In this document: positions 15,007 to 23,137 of the stretch, in pieces
Position numbering within the stretch: position 1 is the first letter of the stretch
Layout: each line of letters opens with the position of its first letter
NCBI RefSeq assembly: GCF_045679545.1
Contig: NZ_CP166194.1
Coordinates: forward strand, 62,001-126,000
DNA from: Enterovibrio sp045679545
GTDB lineage: Bacteria; Pseudomonadota; Gammaproteobacteria; Enterobacterales; Vibrionaceae
Direction: 5' to 3'
DNA: 64,000 nucleotides
The notes under the pieces: generated by a model
Told to the model about the DNA's origin: nothing
Databases searched by the model: none
What the model saw: the letters and a program-made list of their open reading frames with translations, nothing else
Position numbers and translations under genes: made by a program

Positions 15007-16779
15007 TTACTGTGCAGTGACCAGCCCTTCGCGCCTTGGGTCGGCTCCGCCTTCCAATGCGCCACTGTCGATAACAATACCGTGGATGCCGGATGTTAAG
15101 TCACGAATATCGACCTTATATCCCATCTGTTCAAGTGCCGGTTTGAAACTTTCTGCATCCGTCCCTGCTTCGAGATCGTAAGTGCCAAAGCGATTGACCA
15201 GATGTGGTAAGTCGATGGCTGATTGAATGTCTAATCCCCAATCGAGATGCGCAACCAGTGTTTTGGCGACATAACCGATAATGCGACTGCCACCCGGAGA
15301 ACCTACGGCCATGTAAGGTTTGCCATCACGCATCACAATGGTCGGTGCCATGGATGAACGTGGGCGTTTACCCGGCTCAATACGGTTTGCGATAGGCACG
15401 CCGTCTTTTTGAGTGGCAAAGGAGAAATCCGTTAACTCGTTGTTGAGCAAGAAACCACGGGTCATTAAGCGCGAGCCAAAGCCGTTTTCAATGGTGGTGG
15501 TGATGGAGACAATGTTGCCCGCTTTATCCACAATGGAAAAATGGCTGGTTGACGGAAGCTCAATGGATTGGTCATCGGCCAATGTCGGTGCTTTCATCGC
15601 ATGACTGAACTGCGGCATGCCGGGTGATACGTCCGTCATGGCGCCTTCAGCAGGGATCAATGCCGCGCGGGCTTTCAAGTATTCGGGGGCTAACAAGCCT
15701 TCGGTTGGCACTGGCACATAGTCAGTATCCGCGATATAGCGCCCACGGTCTGCAAAGGCTAAGCGAGAAGCGTCACCAAATAAACGCCAGCTTTCCGGGT
15801 TGTCTTTGCCGAGATCTTTCAGTGGGAAGTGACTCAAAATGCCAAGGATTTGCCCGACAGTAATCACGCCTGAGGTCGGCGGTCCCATGCCGCAGACTCG
15901 GTATTGACGATAAGGGGCGCAGACAGGTTGGCGTTCAACAATGCGGTAATCGGCCAAATCTTTTTTACTCAATACGCCGGGGTTGCCCGCCGCGTTTTGG
16001 ACGGTCTCGACAATGTCATCGGCGATGGGGCCTTGGTAGAAGTTGTCGACATCCTCTGCCACCATTTTCAAGGTGCTGGCGTATTCGAGGTTCACTAAAC
16101 GATCGCCAATGCTCAGAGGGTTACCGTTGTCGTCAAAGAAATATTGGTGAGTCGCAGGGTAGCGGCGCAGCCTATCAGCATCGCCTTCAATCAGTGCAGC
16201 CAAACGAGGTGACACTTCAAAACCGGTTTGTGCCAATTCAATCGCAGGGGTGAGCACGGCGCGCCAAGACAGGTCACCATATTTAGCGTGGGTATCATGC
16301 ATTAAGCGCAACGTACCCGGTGTGCCCACTGACAGTCCGCCGACGACGGCATCATAGAACTTCAGAGGCTGACCATTTTCATCAAGAAACAGCGTTGGCG
16401 TTGCTGCCATCGGGGCGGTTTCTCGACCATCAAAGGTGGTTAAAGTTTGTGTCTTGTTATCCCAATACACCAAAAATGCGCCACCACCAATGCCTGAACT
16501 TTGTGGTTCGACTAAACCCAAAACGGTTTGTACGGCGACCATGGCATCAATGGCATTGCCACCTGCTTTCAGAATGGATTCTGCGGCTTTGCTAGCGTGA
16601 GGGTTGGCAGACGCCACCATCCACTGTGTACCTTTCACACTTTTGCGCATGACGCTGCCTGTCGAAAGCTCAGGCGCAATAGCATCCGTGATTTGGCCTT
16701 CAGTGGTGGCGTTGGCAGTGCCGGCCATCATCAGGCTGAGTGCCAGTATAGATAAGAGTCGAGTCGGGGGCTTTTTCAT
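15007..16779 (-). CDS. ggt: Gamma-glutamyltranspeptidase
   Basis: Ggt is a periplasmic N-terminal-nucleophile hydrolase that cleaves gamma-glutamyl bonds of glutathione. The 590-residue precursor has a signal peptide ending GTANA. Early blocks include GGNAIDAMVAVQ and SSGIGGGAFLVY. Autocleavage is expected at the threonine in ELPSTSHFSIVDKAGN, which becomes the nucleophile of the small subunit. Downstream GSPGGSRII contributes to the oxyanion region. The length matches E. coli (580). A DUF2780 gene follows on the same strand. Confidence 0.96.
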   Translation of the reverse strand: MKKPPTRLLSILALSLMMAGTANATTEGQITDAIAPELSTGSVMRKSVKGTQWMVASANPHASKAAESILKAGGNAIDAMVAVQTVLGLVEPQSSGIGGGAFLVYWDNKTQTLTTFDGRETAPMAATPTLFLDENGQPLKFYDAVVGGLSVGTPGTLRLMHDTHAKYGDLSWRAVLTPAIELAQTGFEVSPRLAALIEGDADRLRRYPATHQYFFDDNGNPLSIGDRLVNLEYASTLKMVAEDVDNFYQGPIADDIVETVQNAAGNPGVLSKKDLADYRIVERQPVCAPYRQYRVCGMGPPTSGVITVGQILGILSHFPLKDLGKDNPESWRLFGDASRLAFADRGRYIADTDYVPVPTEGLLAPEYLKARAALIPAEGAMTDVSPGMPQFSHAMKAPTLADDQSIELPSTSHFSIVDKAGNIVSITTTIENGFGSRLMTRGFLLNNELTDFSFATQKDGVPIANRIEPGKRPRSSMAPTIVMRDGKPYMAVGSPGGSRIIGYVAKTLVAHLDWGLDIQSAIDLPHLVNRFGTYDLEAGTDAESFKPALEQMGYKVDIRDLTSGIHGIVIDSGALEGGADPRREGLVTAQ

Positions 16780-16915
16780 TCTAATTCCTTTTAACGCACG
16801 AGCGGTTAGCCTTTGAGTATAGTTCGCTAATGAGCGAGAAGTGTGTCGGATTAACGAGGCAGGATGTCACTTTTTACCAATGAAGGCAGGAAGATAGAAA
16901 ATATTGAGGGCATAA

Positions 16916-16940
16916 GAAAAACGGCACCTTGCGGTGCCGT
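16916..16940 (-). terminator. Terminator of rarD
   Basis: On the minus strand ACGGCACC, loop GCAA, GGTGCCGT is followed by TTTTTC. It lies just after the rarD stop. Confidence 0.88.
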
Positions 16941-16944
16941 GATA

Positions 16945-17853
16945 TCAAGATGATGAGTTTAATGCGCGTTTTTTCTTTTGTTCTCTGACGGCGTCAAACG
17001 TGAAAATAGCGAGCGCAGCCCAAATAAAAGCAAAGGTCGTGGCCTTATCAGCAGTAAACGGTTCGGTATAAATGCCCACGGCTAGCAAGAACATAATGCT
17101 CGGGCCAATGTATTGGAAAAAACCGAGCGTCGACAAACGTAATTTGGTCGCCGCACCGTTAAAGCATAACAAAGGCAGCGTCGTGACCACGCCTGCTGCA
17201 ATCAGCAGCAAATTGATATTCCAACTGTTGTTAAGCAAGTTGGATGTGGCACTGTCAGCAATAAAGAACAAATAGATCAAAGACGCGGGCAACAATACAG
17301 CCGTTTCGATAAATAGCCCTGTCGCGGCATCCACATTGATTTTCTTACGCAATAAGCCATAACAACCAAAGCTGCCCGCTAACACCAGTGCGACCCATGG
17401 CAGTGACCCAAACGTGATCACCTGAATGGCGACACCAGAAAACGCCAATGCCACGGCCACCCATTGCAAACGGCGGAAGCGTTCACCGAGGAACACCATA
17501 CCCAGCACCACATTAAACAGTGGGTTGATGTAATACCCAAGGCTGGCATCGAGCATATGGTTACTGTTCACTGCCCAGATGAAAATCAGCCAGTTGGTGG
17601 CGATAACTAACGCCGTTATGGTCAATAGCCCAAGACGCTTGGTGTCTTTCAGTAGCAACGTAACGCGCGCAACGCCGCCACTCATTTTCACAATGATGGC
17701 GAGAAAGAAGAAAGACCACAGCACACGGTGCATCAGTACTTCTAGTGCTGGCACTTCGGTCAGCGCTTTAAAGTAAATCGGGGCGATGCCCCACATGGTG
17801 TAAGCGCCAAGGGCGAGGAATACGCCACGGCGGGTTTGTTGTGCATCATTCAC
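16945..17853 (-). CDS. rarD: EamA/DMT-family transporter RarD
   Basis: This 302-residue inner-membrane protein has about ten hydrophobic segments in the two-EamA-repeat pattern. The N-terminal GVFLALGAYTMWGIAPIYFK, then LWSFFFLAI and LGYYINPLFNVVLGMVFLGER, are signature RarD sequences. RarD proteins are annotated as chloramphenicol-sensitivity proteins, but their natural substrate is not established. It diverges from recQ, an adjacency common in gammaproteobacteria. Confidence 0.93.
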   Translation of the reverse strand: MNDAQQTRRGVFLALGAYTMWGIAPIYFKALTEVPALEVLMHRVLWSFFFLAIIVKMSGGVARVTLLLKDTKRLGLLTITALVIATNWLIFIWAVNSNHMLDASLGYYINPLFNVVLGMVFLGERFRRLQWVAVALAFSGVAIQVITFGSLPWVALVLAGSFGCYGLLRKKINVDAATGLFIETAVLLPASLIYLFFIADSATSNLLNNSWNINLLLIAAGVVTTLPLLCFNGAATKLRLSTLGFFQYIGPSIMFLLAVGIYTEPFTADKATTFAFIWAALAIFTFDAVREQKKKRALNSSS

Positions 17854-18135
17854 TGCAAGATCTCAACATTCTAAACACGACAAAGAGCAAAAACCGCCAA
17901 AAGGCGGCGCGGACAGCGAAAAATAAGGGGTATTGATGGTTTGCCTAGCGCGTAGGCGTATTATGACCATCAAAAATAAACGGTTTGGCTGCATGAATCA
18001 GTATATGGAGGATGCATAACTAAGCACACCCCAAAGATGACAAATTGCTGAGAAAGTAGTGTGTATTGGCGGCTTGGCTTTCAACATCGGCGTCGGGCGT
18101 TTAGAATGAGCGCCAATTCATTAAAGAGAGGCATC

Positions 18136-19986
18136 ATGACCGTCACTGATTCTGCCGCACAAACGCCGGAGCTTGCCCAAGACGAATCTGTTTTGCAGTC
18201 GGTGTTTGGCTATCACAGCTACCGAGACGGTCAAAAGGAAGTCATTGATGCCGCTATCGCGGGTCAAGATTGCCTTGTCATCATGCCAACGGGTGGCGGT
18301 AAAAGCCTGTGCTACCAAATTCCTGCTTTGGTGCGCGAAGGTTTGACGATTGTTATCTCTCCGCTTATTTCACTGATGAAAGATCAGGTCGACCAACTGC
18401 TTGCAAACGGCGTGCAGGCATCGTGTATTAACTCATCAATGCTCCCTGACGCCCAAGCAGCAACGTGGCAAGCACTGCGTGAAGGCAACCTCTCGCTTTT
18501 GTATGTCTCGCCTGAGCGAGTCTTGATGCGTGACTTTATCGAACGTTTACAGGCGGTGAAGATTGGCCTGATTGCGGTGGATGAAGCGCACTGTATCTCT
18601 CAATGGGGACACGATTTTCGTCCTGAGTACGCCCAGCTTGGCTGCCTAAAACAGCATTTCCCTGATGTACCTGTGATGGCGTTAACCGCCACTGCGGATG
18701 ACACGACGCGTCAGGATATTTGCTCGCGTCTTGCGTTGGATGCTCCGCACTCTTTTCTCGGCAGTTTTGATCGCCCTAATATTCGCTACACCTTGGTGGA
18801 AAAACACAAACCGCTCGCGCAATTGACCCAATTTCTCGCCGGACAAAGCGGGCAAAGTGGCATCATTTATTGCAGTAGCCGTAAAAAGGTAGAGCAGGTT
18901 GCCGAAAAGTTGTGCGATCAAAACCTACGCGCGGCGGCCTACCATGCAGGCATGAGCAACGAACAACGCGCATGGGTACAAGAAGCTTTTCAGCGTGATG
19001 ATGTGCAAATTGTGGTGGCGACGGTCGCGTTCGGTATGGGGATTAATAAACCCAATGTGCGCTTTGTGGTTCACCATGACATTCCGCGCAATATCGAATC
19101 CTATTATCAGGAAACCGGACGTGCTGGGCGCGATGGTTTGCCTGCTGAAGCGGTGATGTTTTATGACCCGTCGGACATTGGCTGGTTGCATCGCTGTTTG
19201 GAAGAAAAGCCAGAAGGGCCGCAAAAGCAGGTAGAAAGCCACAAGCTCAATGCCATGGGTGCGTTTGCGGAAGCGCTCACCTGTCGCCGTTTGGTGTTGT
19301 TGAACTATTTTGGCGAATACCGCGAGAAGCCTTGCGGAAACTGCGATATTTGCTTAGACCCACCGACCTTGTTTGATGGCACAGAGCAAGCGCAGAAAGC
19401 CTTGTCCTGTGTGTATCGTGTGAACCAAAGCTTTGGTGTGGGTTACACCGTAGAAGTGTTACGTGGCATGCAAAATCAGCGTATCAAAGAACATGGACAC
19501 GAAAAGATCAGCACTTATGGACTTGGTAAGGCCCACAGTCATGAGTATTGGGTCAGCATTTTCCGTCAGCTGATCCATCGCGGCTACTTGATGCAAAACA
19601 TTGCGCGAAGCTCGGTGCTGCAACTGACCGAAGAAGCACGCCCTGTCTTGCGCGGAGAAACTGCGCTTGAGCTAGCCGTACCGCGTCTTGGTCTGTCACC
19701 ACGCAGCAAAGCCGATAAGCTTGGCAAACGTAATTACGATAAGAAGCTATTCGCTAAGTTACGTAAACTGCGCAAAGCGATAGCAGACAAAGAAGACATC
19801 CCGCCGTATGTGGTATTTAACGATGCGACGCTGATTGAGATGGCTGAGATGATCCCAACCTCTCAAGGCGAGTTGCTGGCGGTCAATGGTGTGGGTCAGC
19901 GCAAATTGGAAAAATACGGCCATGTATTTTTGGATGTGATTGAAGACCACATTACGCTCAACACGGATGATGCGAGCTATGGATAA
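18136..19986 (+). CDS. recQ: ATP-dependent DNA helicase RecQ
   Basis: RecQ is a 3'-5' helicase of the RecF recombination pathway. The 616-residue protein has MPTGGGKSLCYQIPA (Walker A), DEAHCISQWGHDFRPEY (Walker B and aromatic loop), the helicase C-terminal part with QETGRAGRDGLPAEAVMFY, and the zinc-binding cysteines CRR...CGNCDIC. It ends with a winged helix and an HRDC domain (residues ~530-605). I chose ATG 18136 with AGAGAGG upstream; the open frame begins 25 codons earlier with sequence unlike the family. Confidence 0.97.
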   Translation: MTVTDSAAQTPELAQDESVLQSVFGYHSYRDGQKEVIDAAIAGQDCLVIMPTGGGKSLCYQIPALVREGLTIVISPLISLMKDQVDQLLANGVQASCINSSMLPDAQAATWQALREGNLSLLYVSPERVLMRDFIERLQAVKIGLIAVDEAHCISQWGHDFRPEYAQLGCLKQHFPDVPVMALTATADDTTRQDICSRLALDAPHSFLGSFDRPNIRYTLVEKHKPLAQLTQFLAGQSGQSGIIYCSSRKKVEQVAEKLCDQNLRAAAYHAGMSNEQRAWVQEAFQRDDVQIVVATVAFGMGINKPNVRFVVHHDIPRNIESYYQETGRAGRDGLPAEAVMFYDPSDIGWLHRCLEEKPEGPQKQVESHKLNAMGAFAEALTCRRLVLLNYFGEYREKPCGNCDICLDPPTLFDGTEQAQKALSCVYRVNQSFGVGYTVEVLRGMQNQRIKEHGHEKISTYGLGKAHSHEYWVSIFRQLIHRGYLMQNIARSSVLQLTEEARPVLRGETALELAVPRLGLSPRSKADKLGKRNYDKKLFAKLRKLRKAIADKEDIPPYVVFNDATLIEMAEMIPTSQGELLAVNGVGQRKLEKYGHVFLDVIEDHITLNTDDASYG

Positions 19987-20293
19987 GTCAGCGTTTGTTT
20001 TGACGTACTTTGATGCCAATGAAGGGCGACTAGTGTTGGCGGTGGATGACATGGACTTCGACAACGCCGAAACCATGCTAGACACGTTTTGCTACCTGAT
20101 TGGCGCCAACGCGCAAGACAAGCAAACCGATGCTGATTTACACACTTGGCTAATCGATTTTGAAGGCGTCACCTTTGTGCTCAAAGCTGAACATTACAGT
20201 GCCAGCGTGTGGTTGGAGCGCTTTGGTAAAGAAGGCGATGAAGAGCTCGCATTCCTGCATCGTTGGTTAAGTCAACGCCTTGCCCTAGCGTGA
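19979..20293 (+). CDS. Small conserved protein, probably DUF3630 family
   Basis: This 104-residue acidic cytosolic protein (MDKSAFVLTYFDANEGRLVL...) starts inside the last codons of recQ, its ATG overlapping the recQ stop, so it is translationally coupled. Vibrio genomes carry a small DUF3630 protein directly after recQ, and size and position fit, but I assign the family from context and general pattern rather than a definite motif. No signal peptide or membrane segment is seen. Function unknown. Confidence 0.7.
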   Translation: MDKSAFVLTYFDANEGRLVLAVDDMDFDNAETMLDTFCYLIGANAQDKQTDADLHTWLIDFEGVTFVLKAEHYSASVWLERFGKEGDEELAFLHRWLSQRLALA

Positions 20294-20316
20294 TCGTGAG
20301 GCCAACGCGACGGCAG

Positions 20317-20344
20317 TTGGCAAGCTTCAAAAATGCTGTATAAT
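20317..20344 (+). promoter_or_regulatory. Sigma-70 promoter of yhhQ
   Basis: TTGGCA and TATAAT are separated by 16 bases. Transcription would start near 20351, giving a leader of about 115 bases that contains the preQ1-type aptamer. Confidence 0.7.
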
Positions 20345-20429
20345 TCGCCACCTTCTTTGCCGTATGCAACAGCAGCGCGAAGCAGAACAATCCGGTGTCG
20401 AGTCAAATGCTTGGCATTAATAAGTACGT

Positions 20430-20460
20430 TTGGGTTCCCTCGCCCCCAATGACAAAAAGG
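20430..20460 (+). promoter_or_regulatory. preQ1-I type riboswitch controlling yhhQ
   Basis: The element has stem arms TTGGG (20430-20434) and CCCAA (20445-20449) around a 10-base C-rich loop, followed by the A-rich tail TGACAAAAAGG. This is the preQ1-I pseudoknot layout: one short hairpin plus an adenine-rich tail that folds back on it. The tail's AAGG is also the Shine-Dalgarno of yhhQ, six bases before the ATG, so ligand binding should hide the ribosome site. The downstream gene is a transporter of queuosine precursors, the expected regulon. The pattern resembles the short preQ1 aptamer of Thermoanaerobacter in loop lengths and tail. Confidence 0.85.
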
Positions 20461-20466
20461 TTCACA

Positions 20467-21132
20467 ATGAGCACTTTTACGCCCGCGCAACAGCGCAACG
20501 CCCTCTCTTATTTGGTGGTTTTCCACCTCGTTATCATTGCGTCTAGCAATTATCTGGTACAGCTGCCGTTCACCATTTTTGGTTTTCACACCACATGGGG
20601 CGCGTTTACCTTTCCGTTTATCTTTTTGGCGACTGATCTGACTGTCCGTATTTTCGGTGCAGGCATGGCACGTAAGATCATTTTCAGCGTGATGGTGCCA
20701 TCACTGTTGATCTCTTATGTATTGTCGGTGCTGTTCTATCAGGGCCAGTACCAAGGACTCGCACACCTCACGGAGTTTAACCTCTTCGTGGCGCGTATTG
20801 CCGCAGCAAGCTTTATGGCTTACCTGTTAGGGCAAATCCTTGATATTCATGTGTTCAATCGTCTACGTCAGACTAAAAAATGGTGGGTAGCCCCTAGCTG
20901 CTCAACCGTGTTTGGTAACGCGCTTGATACCTTGGCTTTCTTTGCTATCGCGTTTTACAACAGTCCGGACGCCTTCATGGCTGCCAATTGGACTGAAATC
21001 GCGATAGTGGATTACGTCTTCAAGCTCATCATCAGCCTTGGCCTCTTTGTGCCAATGTATGGCGTGTTGTTAAATTACCTTGTAGGCCGCATGACCAAGG
21101 TCAACGAGACCGCACAGGCTAAGCTCGTTTAG
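20467..21132 (+). CDS. yhhQ: Queuosine-precursor transporter YhhQ (7-cyano-7-deazaguanine/preQ0 uptake)
   Basis: YhhQ is an inner-membrane transporter that imports preQ0/preQ1, precursors of the tRNA modification queuosine. The 221-residue protein has about six hydrophobic segments and the family blocks ASNYLVQLPF, WGAFTFPFIFLATDLTVRI, FGAGMARKIIF and STVFGNALDTLAFF. The start ATG 20467 gives MSTFTPAQQRNALSYL; the frame is open 24 codons upstream but those overlap the riboswitch. Expression is likely repressed by preQ1 through the leader. Confidence 0.95.
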   Translation: MSTFTPAQQRNALSYLVVFHLVIIASSNYLVQLPFTIFGFHTTWGAFTFPFIFLATDLTVRIFGAGMARKIIFSVMVPSLLISYVLSVLFYQGQYQGLAHLTEFNLFVARIAAASFMAYLLGQILDIHVFNRLRQTKKWWVAPSCSTVFGNALDTLAFFAIAFYNSPDAFMAANWTEIAIVDYVFKLIISLGLFVPMYGVLLNYLVGRMTKVNETAQAKLV

Positions 21133-21162
21133 CGCCAAGCTTGCGCACCAAATTGAGGGTAG

Positions 21163-21190
21163 AAAGCCGATCGCAAGATCGGCTTTTTTT
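21163..21190 (+). terminator. Terminator of yhhQ
   Basis: AAAGCCGATC, loop GCAA, GATCGGCTTT is followed by a T run. It lies 30 bases after the yhhQ stop. Confidence 0.93.
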
Positions 21191-21253
21191 ATGCCTGTTC
21201 GCCTATACTCGGAGAAAAAGGACATCAGTGCTGAGCATAAAAAGGACACATTC

Positions 21254-21694
21254 ATGATCATAAGAGAGGGTACGCTGGCCGAAGCCATCAAAGTACTCGG
21301 ACAAATCGATGAGTTTTCTCGTGAGGAAACGCTGGCGTCGCTAAAAAAACGCATTGGTGACAAGCCGTACCTTGTACTGGTTGCCGAGCAAGACGGAGAG
21401 CCTTGTGGCGTGAAAATCGGTTATCAACTGGATGAAGATTGTTTCTACAGTTGGTTGGGTGGTGTCACCCAAAAAGGTCGCCGCCGCGGCATCGCTCAAG
21501 CGCTGCTGCATTCACAAGAGCGGTGGGTGGCTCAACATGGCTATACCAGCTTGCGGGTGAAATCGCGTAACTGCTACGCAGGCATGCTGTGTTTGTTGCT
21601 CAATAACCATTACTTGATTGAACACTTGGAGAAAAAGGATTCACTGGACCAATACCGCCTGCATTTTGTGAAGAAAATCACATATTGCGAATAA
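21254..21694 (+). CDS. GNAT family N-acetyltransferase
   Basis: A 146-residue acetyltransferase of unknown substrate. The acetyl-CoA binding motif A is visible as GGVTQKGRRRGIAQALLHSQERW, split here between GGVTQKGRRRGIAQ and the following helix, near residues 75-97. I chose ATG 21254, preceded by AAAGGA, giving MIIREGTLAEAIKVL; an in-frame ATG at 21191 lies in the preceding terminator. It is a single-gene unit between the yhhQ terminator and the ryhB Fur box. Confidence 0.85.
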   Translation: MIIREGTLAEAIKVLGQIDEFSREETLASLKKRIGDKPYLVLVAEQDGEPCGVKIGYQLDEDCFYSWLGGVTQKGRRRGIAQALLHSQERWVAQHGYTSLRVKSRNCYAGMLCLLLNNHYLIEHLEKKDSLDQYRLHFVKKITYCE

Positions 21695-21723
21695 GCAAAA
21701 AGAAAGCAGCAATAACTGCTAGT

Positions 21724-21750
21724 AAATACTAATGAGAATGATTAGTATTT
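21724..21750 (+). promoter_or_regulatory. Fur box controlling ryhB
   Basis: A perfect inverted repeat with 10-bp arms, AAATACTAAT and ATTAGTATTT, encloses GAGAATG; the core AATGAGAATGATTAG resembles the Fur consensus of GATAAT-type hexamers. It sits directly upstream of the RyhB sequence, where Fur-Fe would block transcription when iron is plentiful. Confidence 0.8.
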
Positions 21751-21756
21751 ATATCG

Positions 21757-21891
21757 TTCGATAGCGAAGGCAATCTTCACTAAAGAACACACGACATTGC
21801 TCACATTGCTTCCAGTAAATGTATTTGCATGAATCTGCTTACGTAGTGCAGTTTTCTGATGCAGGCGACGCCACCTCGGCGTCGCTTTTTT
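21757..21891 (+). ncRNA. ryhB: Iron-responsive small RNA RyhB
   Basis: A 28-base block at 21790-21817, beginning CACGACATTGCTCAC and ending TGCTTCCAGTA, is identical to the target-pairing core of E. coli RyhB. Upstream is the Fur box; downstream is a strong terminator, GCGACGCC/GGCGTCGC followed by six T (21865-21891). RyhB is an Hfq-dependent RNA made in iron starvation that represses mRNAs of iron-using proteins such as sdh and sodB. The transcription start is estimated at 21756-21762 from the Fur box position, giving about 130 nt, longer than the 90 nt of E. coli but in line with longer vibrio forms. Confidence 0.93.
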
Positions 21892-21945
21892 CTTTCTGCT
21901 TCTTTTTCTTCTTCGCTTTTTTACTCATGTAATGTCAAACGTCTT

Positions 21946-22596
21946 TCACGCCATATCAACGAGCTTATCGACCAGTTTATTGATCCCTGAAGCTGCCTCG
22001 CTGACTGAGTTGGCTAGCATGTATGCGGGGGTAGACAATAAACGTCTGCTTTGATCCAGCACGAAGTCATCAACAGGACAATTAACATGTTCACCGCCCA
22101 TGGCGTTAAATGCTGCCGCCGTTTCAGGATCTGTCCCTATGGTACCTTTCGCGCCTGAGCCATACACTTTCGGGATCAGGATTGGAGATATACATATATA
22201 ACCTGCTGGCTTTTGTGCTTTTGCGAACGCTTTGCAAACTCGCAGAACATCTTCTTGGATGCTCATAGAGACACCGCTGCGGGCAAAATCACTCAGGTTT
22301 TTTGCCACACCAAAACCGCCCGGTAGTAACAAAGCATCGAAGTCATCCTGATTTAAGGTAGATATTGGCGCAATATTGCCACGACAAATACGTGCGGCTT
22401 CTTGCAGGGTGTTACGTGTGTCGCCCGATTCCTCACCAGCTTGGTGGTCAATGACATGAAACTGCTCTTCATCAGGCGCAAAGCAATACCAGCTTGCTCC
22501 GGCTTGCTCTATCGCAAGAAGCGACAACACAGACTCTTGAATTTCCGAACCATCATAAAAGCCACACCCAGACAGAATGACCGCAACCTTTTTCAT
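21946..22596 (-). CDS. elbB: Isoprenoid biosynthesis glyoxalase ElbB (DJ-1/PfpI family)
   Basis: The 216-residue protein has the ElbB start MKKVAVILSGCGFYDGSEI, ALLLPGGFGVAKNLSDFA, and KPAGYICISPILIPKVYG carrying the nucleophile-elbow cysteine of the DJ-1 superfamily. E. coli ElbB has weak glyoxalase III activity and a proposed link to isoprenoid synthesis. The start at 22596 has GAGGAAC upstream; the frame stays open 75 codons further but without family similarity. It is divergent from polA across a long intergenic region. Confidence 0.93.
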   Translation of the reverse strand: MKKVAVILSGCGFYDGSEIQESVLSLLAIEQAGASWYCFAPDEEQFHVIDHQAGEESGDTRNTLQEAARICRGNIAPISTLNQDDFDALLLPGGFGVAKNLSDFARSGVSMSIQEDVLRVCKAFAKAQKPAGYICISPILIPKVYGSGAKGTIGTDPETAAAFNAMGGEHVNCPVDDFVLDQSRRLLSTPAYMLANSVSEAASGINKLVDKLVDMA

Positions 22597-23137
22597 AAAC
22601 GTTCCTCGTTGCAAGAAAGCATCTTGTTGCGGCGCAAGCAGGGAGCGCCGCTGAATTAATAGCCAGATCAAGCGTAGTCTATGAGCAAAACGATGATGAT
22701 TTGAATTCGCGTCGATCACAACCTTCGAGATCATTATCGTAAATAATGCGGGCTTGCTCGATTGGCTGTAAATTTCTTTTTCCACAGTCGATGATCGCCG
22801 CATGATCCTGATCAGGATCAATGAATTAGAGTTAAGTGCATAAAAACAAACAATATAATTTTTGATCTTGTGCGTTTTTTACACACGATCTGAATTGCTT
22901 AAAATAAATACTAACAAAGTTATCCACAGAGAAATGCGGGTATCATGGGCGGGAAAGTGTTTATGCACAGGCCAGTTGGATAGTGCGTCAATCGATCGAT
23001 AAGAGAACAATGATGATAGAGGAAAATCGTGGGATGAGTTTCTTTCTTGGCGATAGAAATCGAAATCGCGGGTTAACAGAATTCGCCAGTCGTGGCATCC
23101 TAGCCCATCAATCATTTTCTGGTTAGCTTATAACGTT
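22597..23137. promoter_or_regulatory. elbB–polA intergenic region with DnaA boxes and clustered GATC sites
   Basis: These 541 non-coding bases hold four matches to the DnaA consensus TTWTNCACA, all in the same direction: 22778-22786 (TTTTCCACA), 22877-22885 (TTTTACACA), 22920-22928 (TTATCCACA, perfect) and 22961-22969 (TTATGCACA). Ten GATC sites occur between 22666 and 22997, where one or two are expected by chance. A TATAAT at 22854-22859 may be the polA promoter. DnaA is reported to stimulate polA in E. coli, so replication-linked control of polA is a reasonable reading. Confidence 0.65.
22803..22820. repeat. 18-bp perfect palindrome with three GATC sites
   Basis: TGATCCTGATCAGGATCA reads the same on both strands and holds three Dam methylation sites, with a fourth 7 bases upstream at 22793. 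It could be bound by SeqA or a dimeric regulator; no matching regulator is encoded nearby. Confidence 0.9.

Noticed and set aside
22597..23137. Idea that this region is the chromosomal replication origin
   Set aside because: Vibrio oriC lies next to mioC/gidA, and no AT-rich 13-mer array or origin-flanking genes occur here. The chromosome II origin with rctB is also absent. Kept only as a DnaA/Dam cluster.
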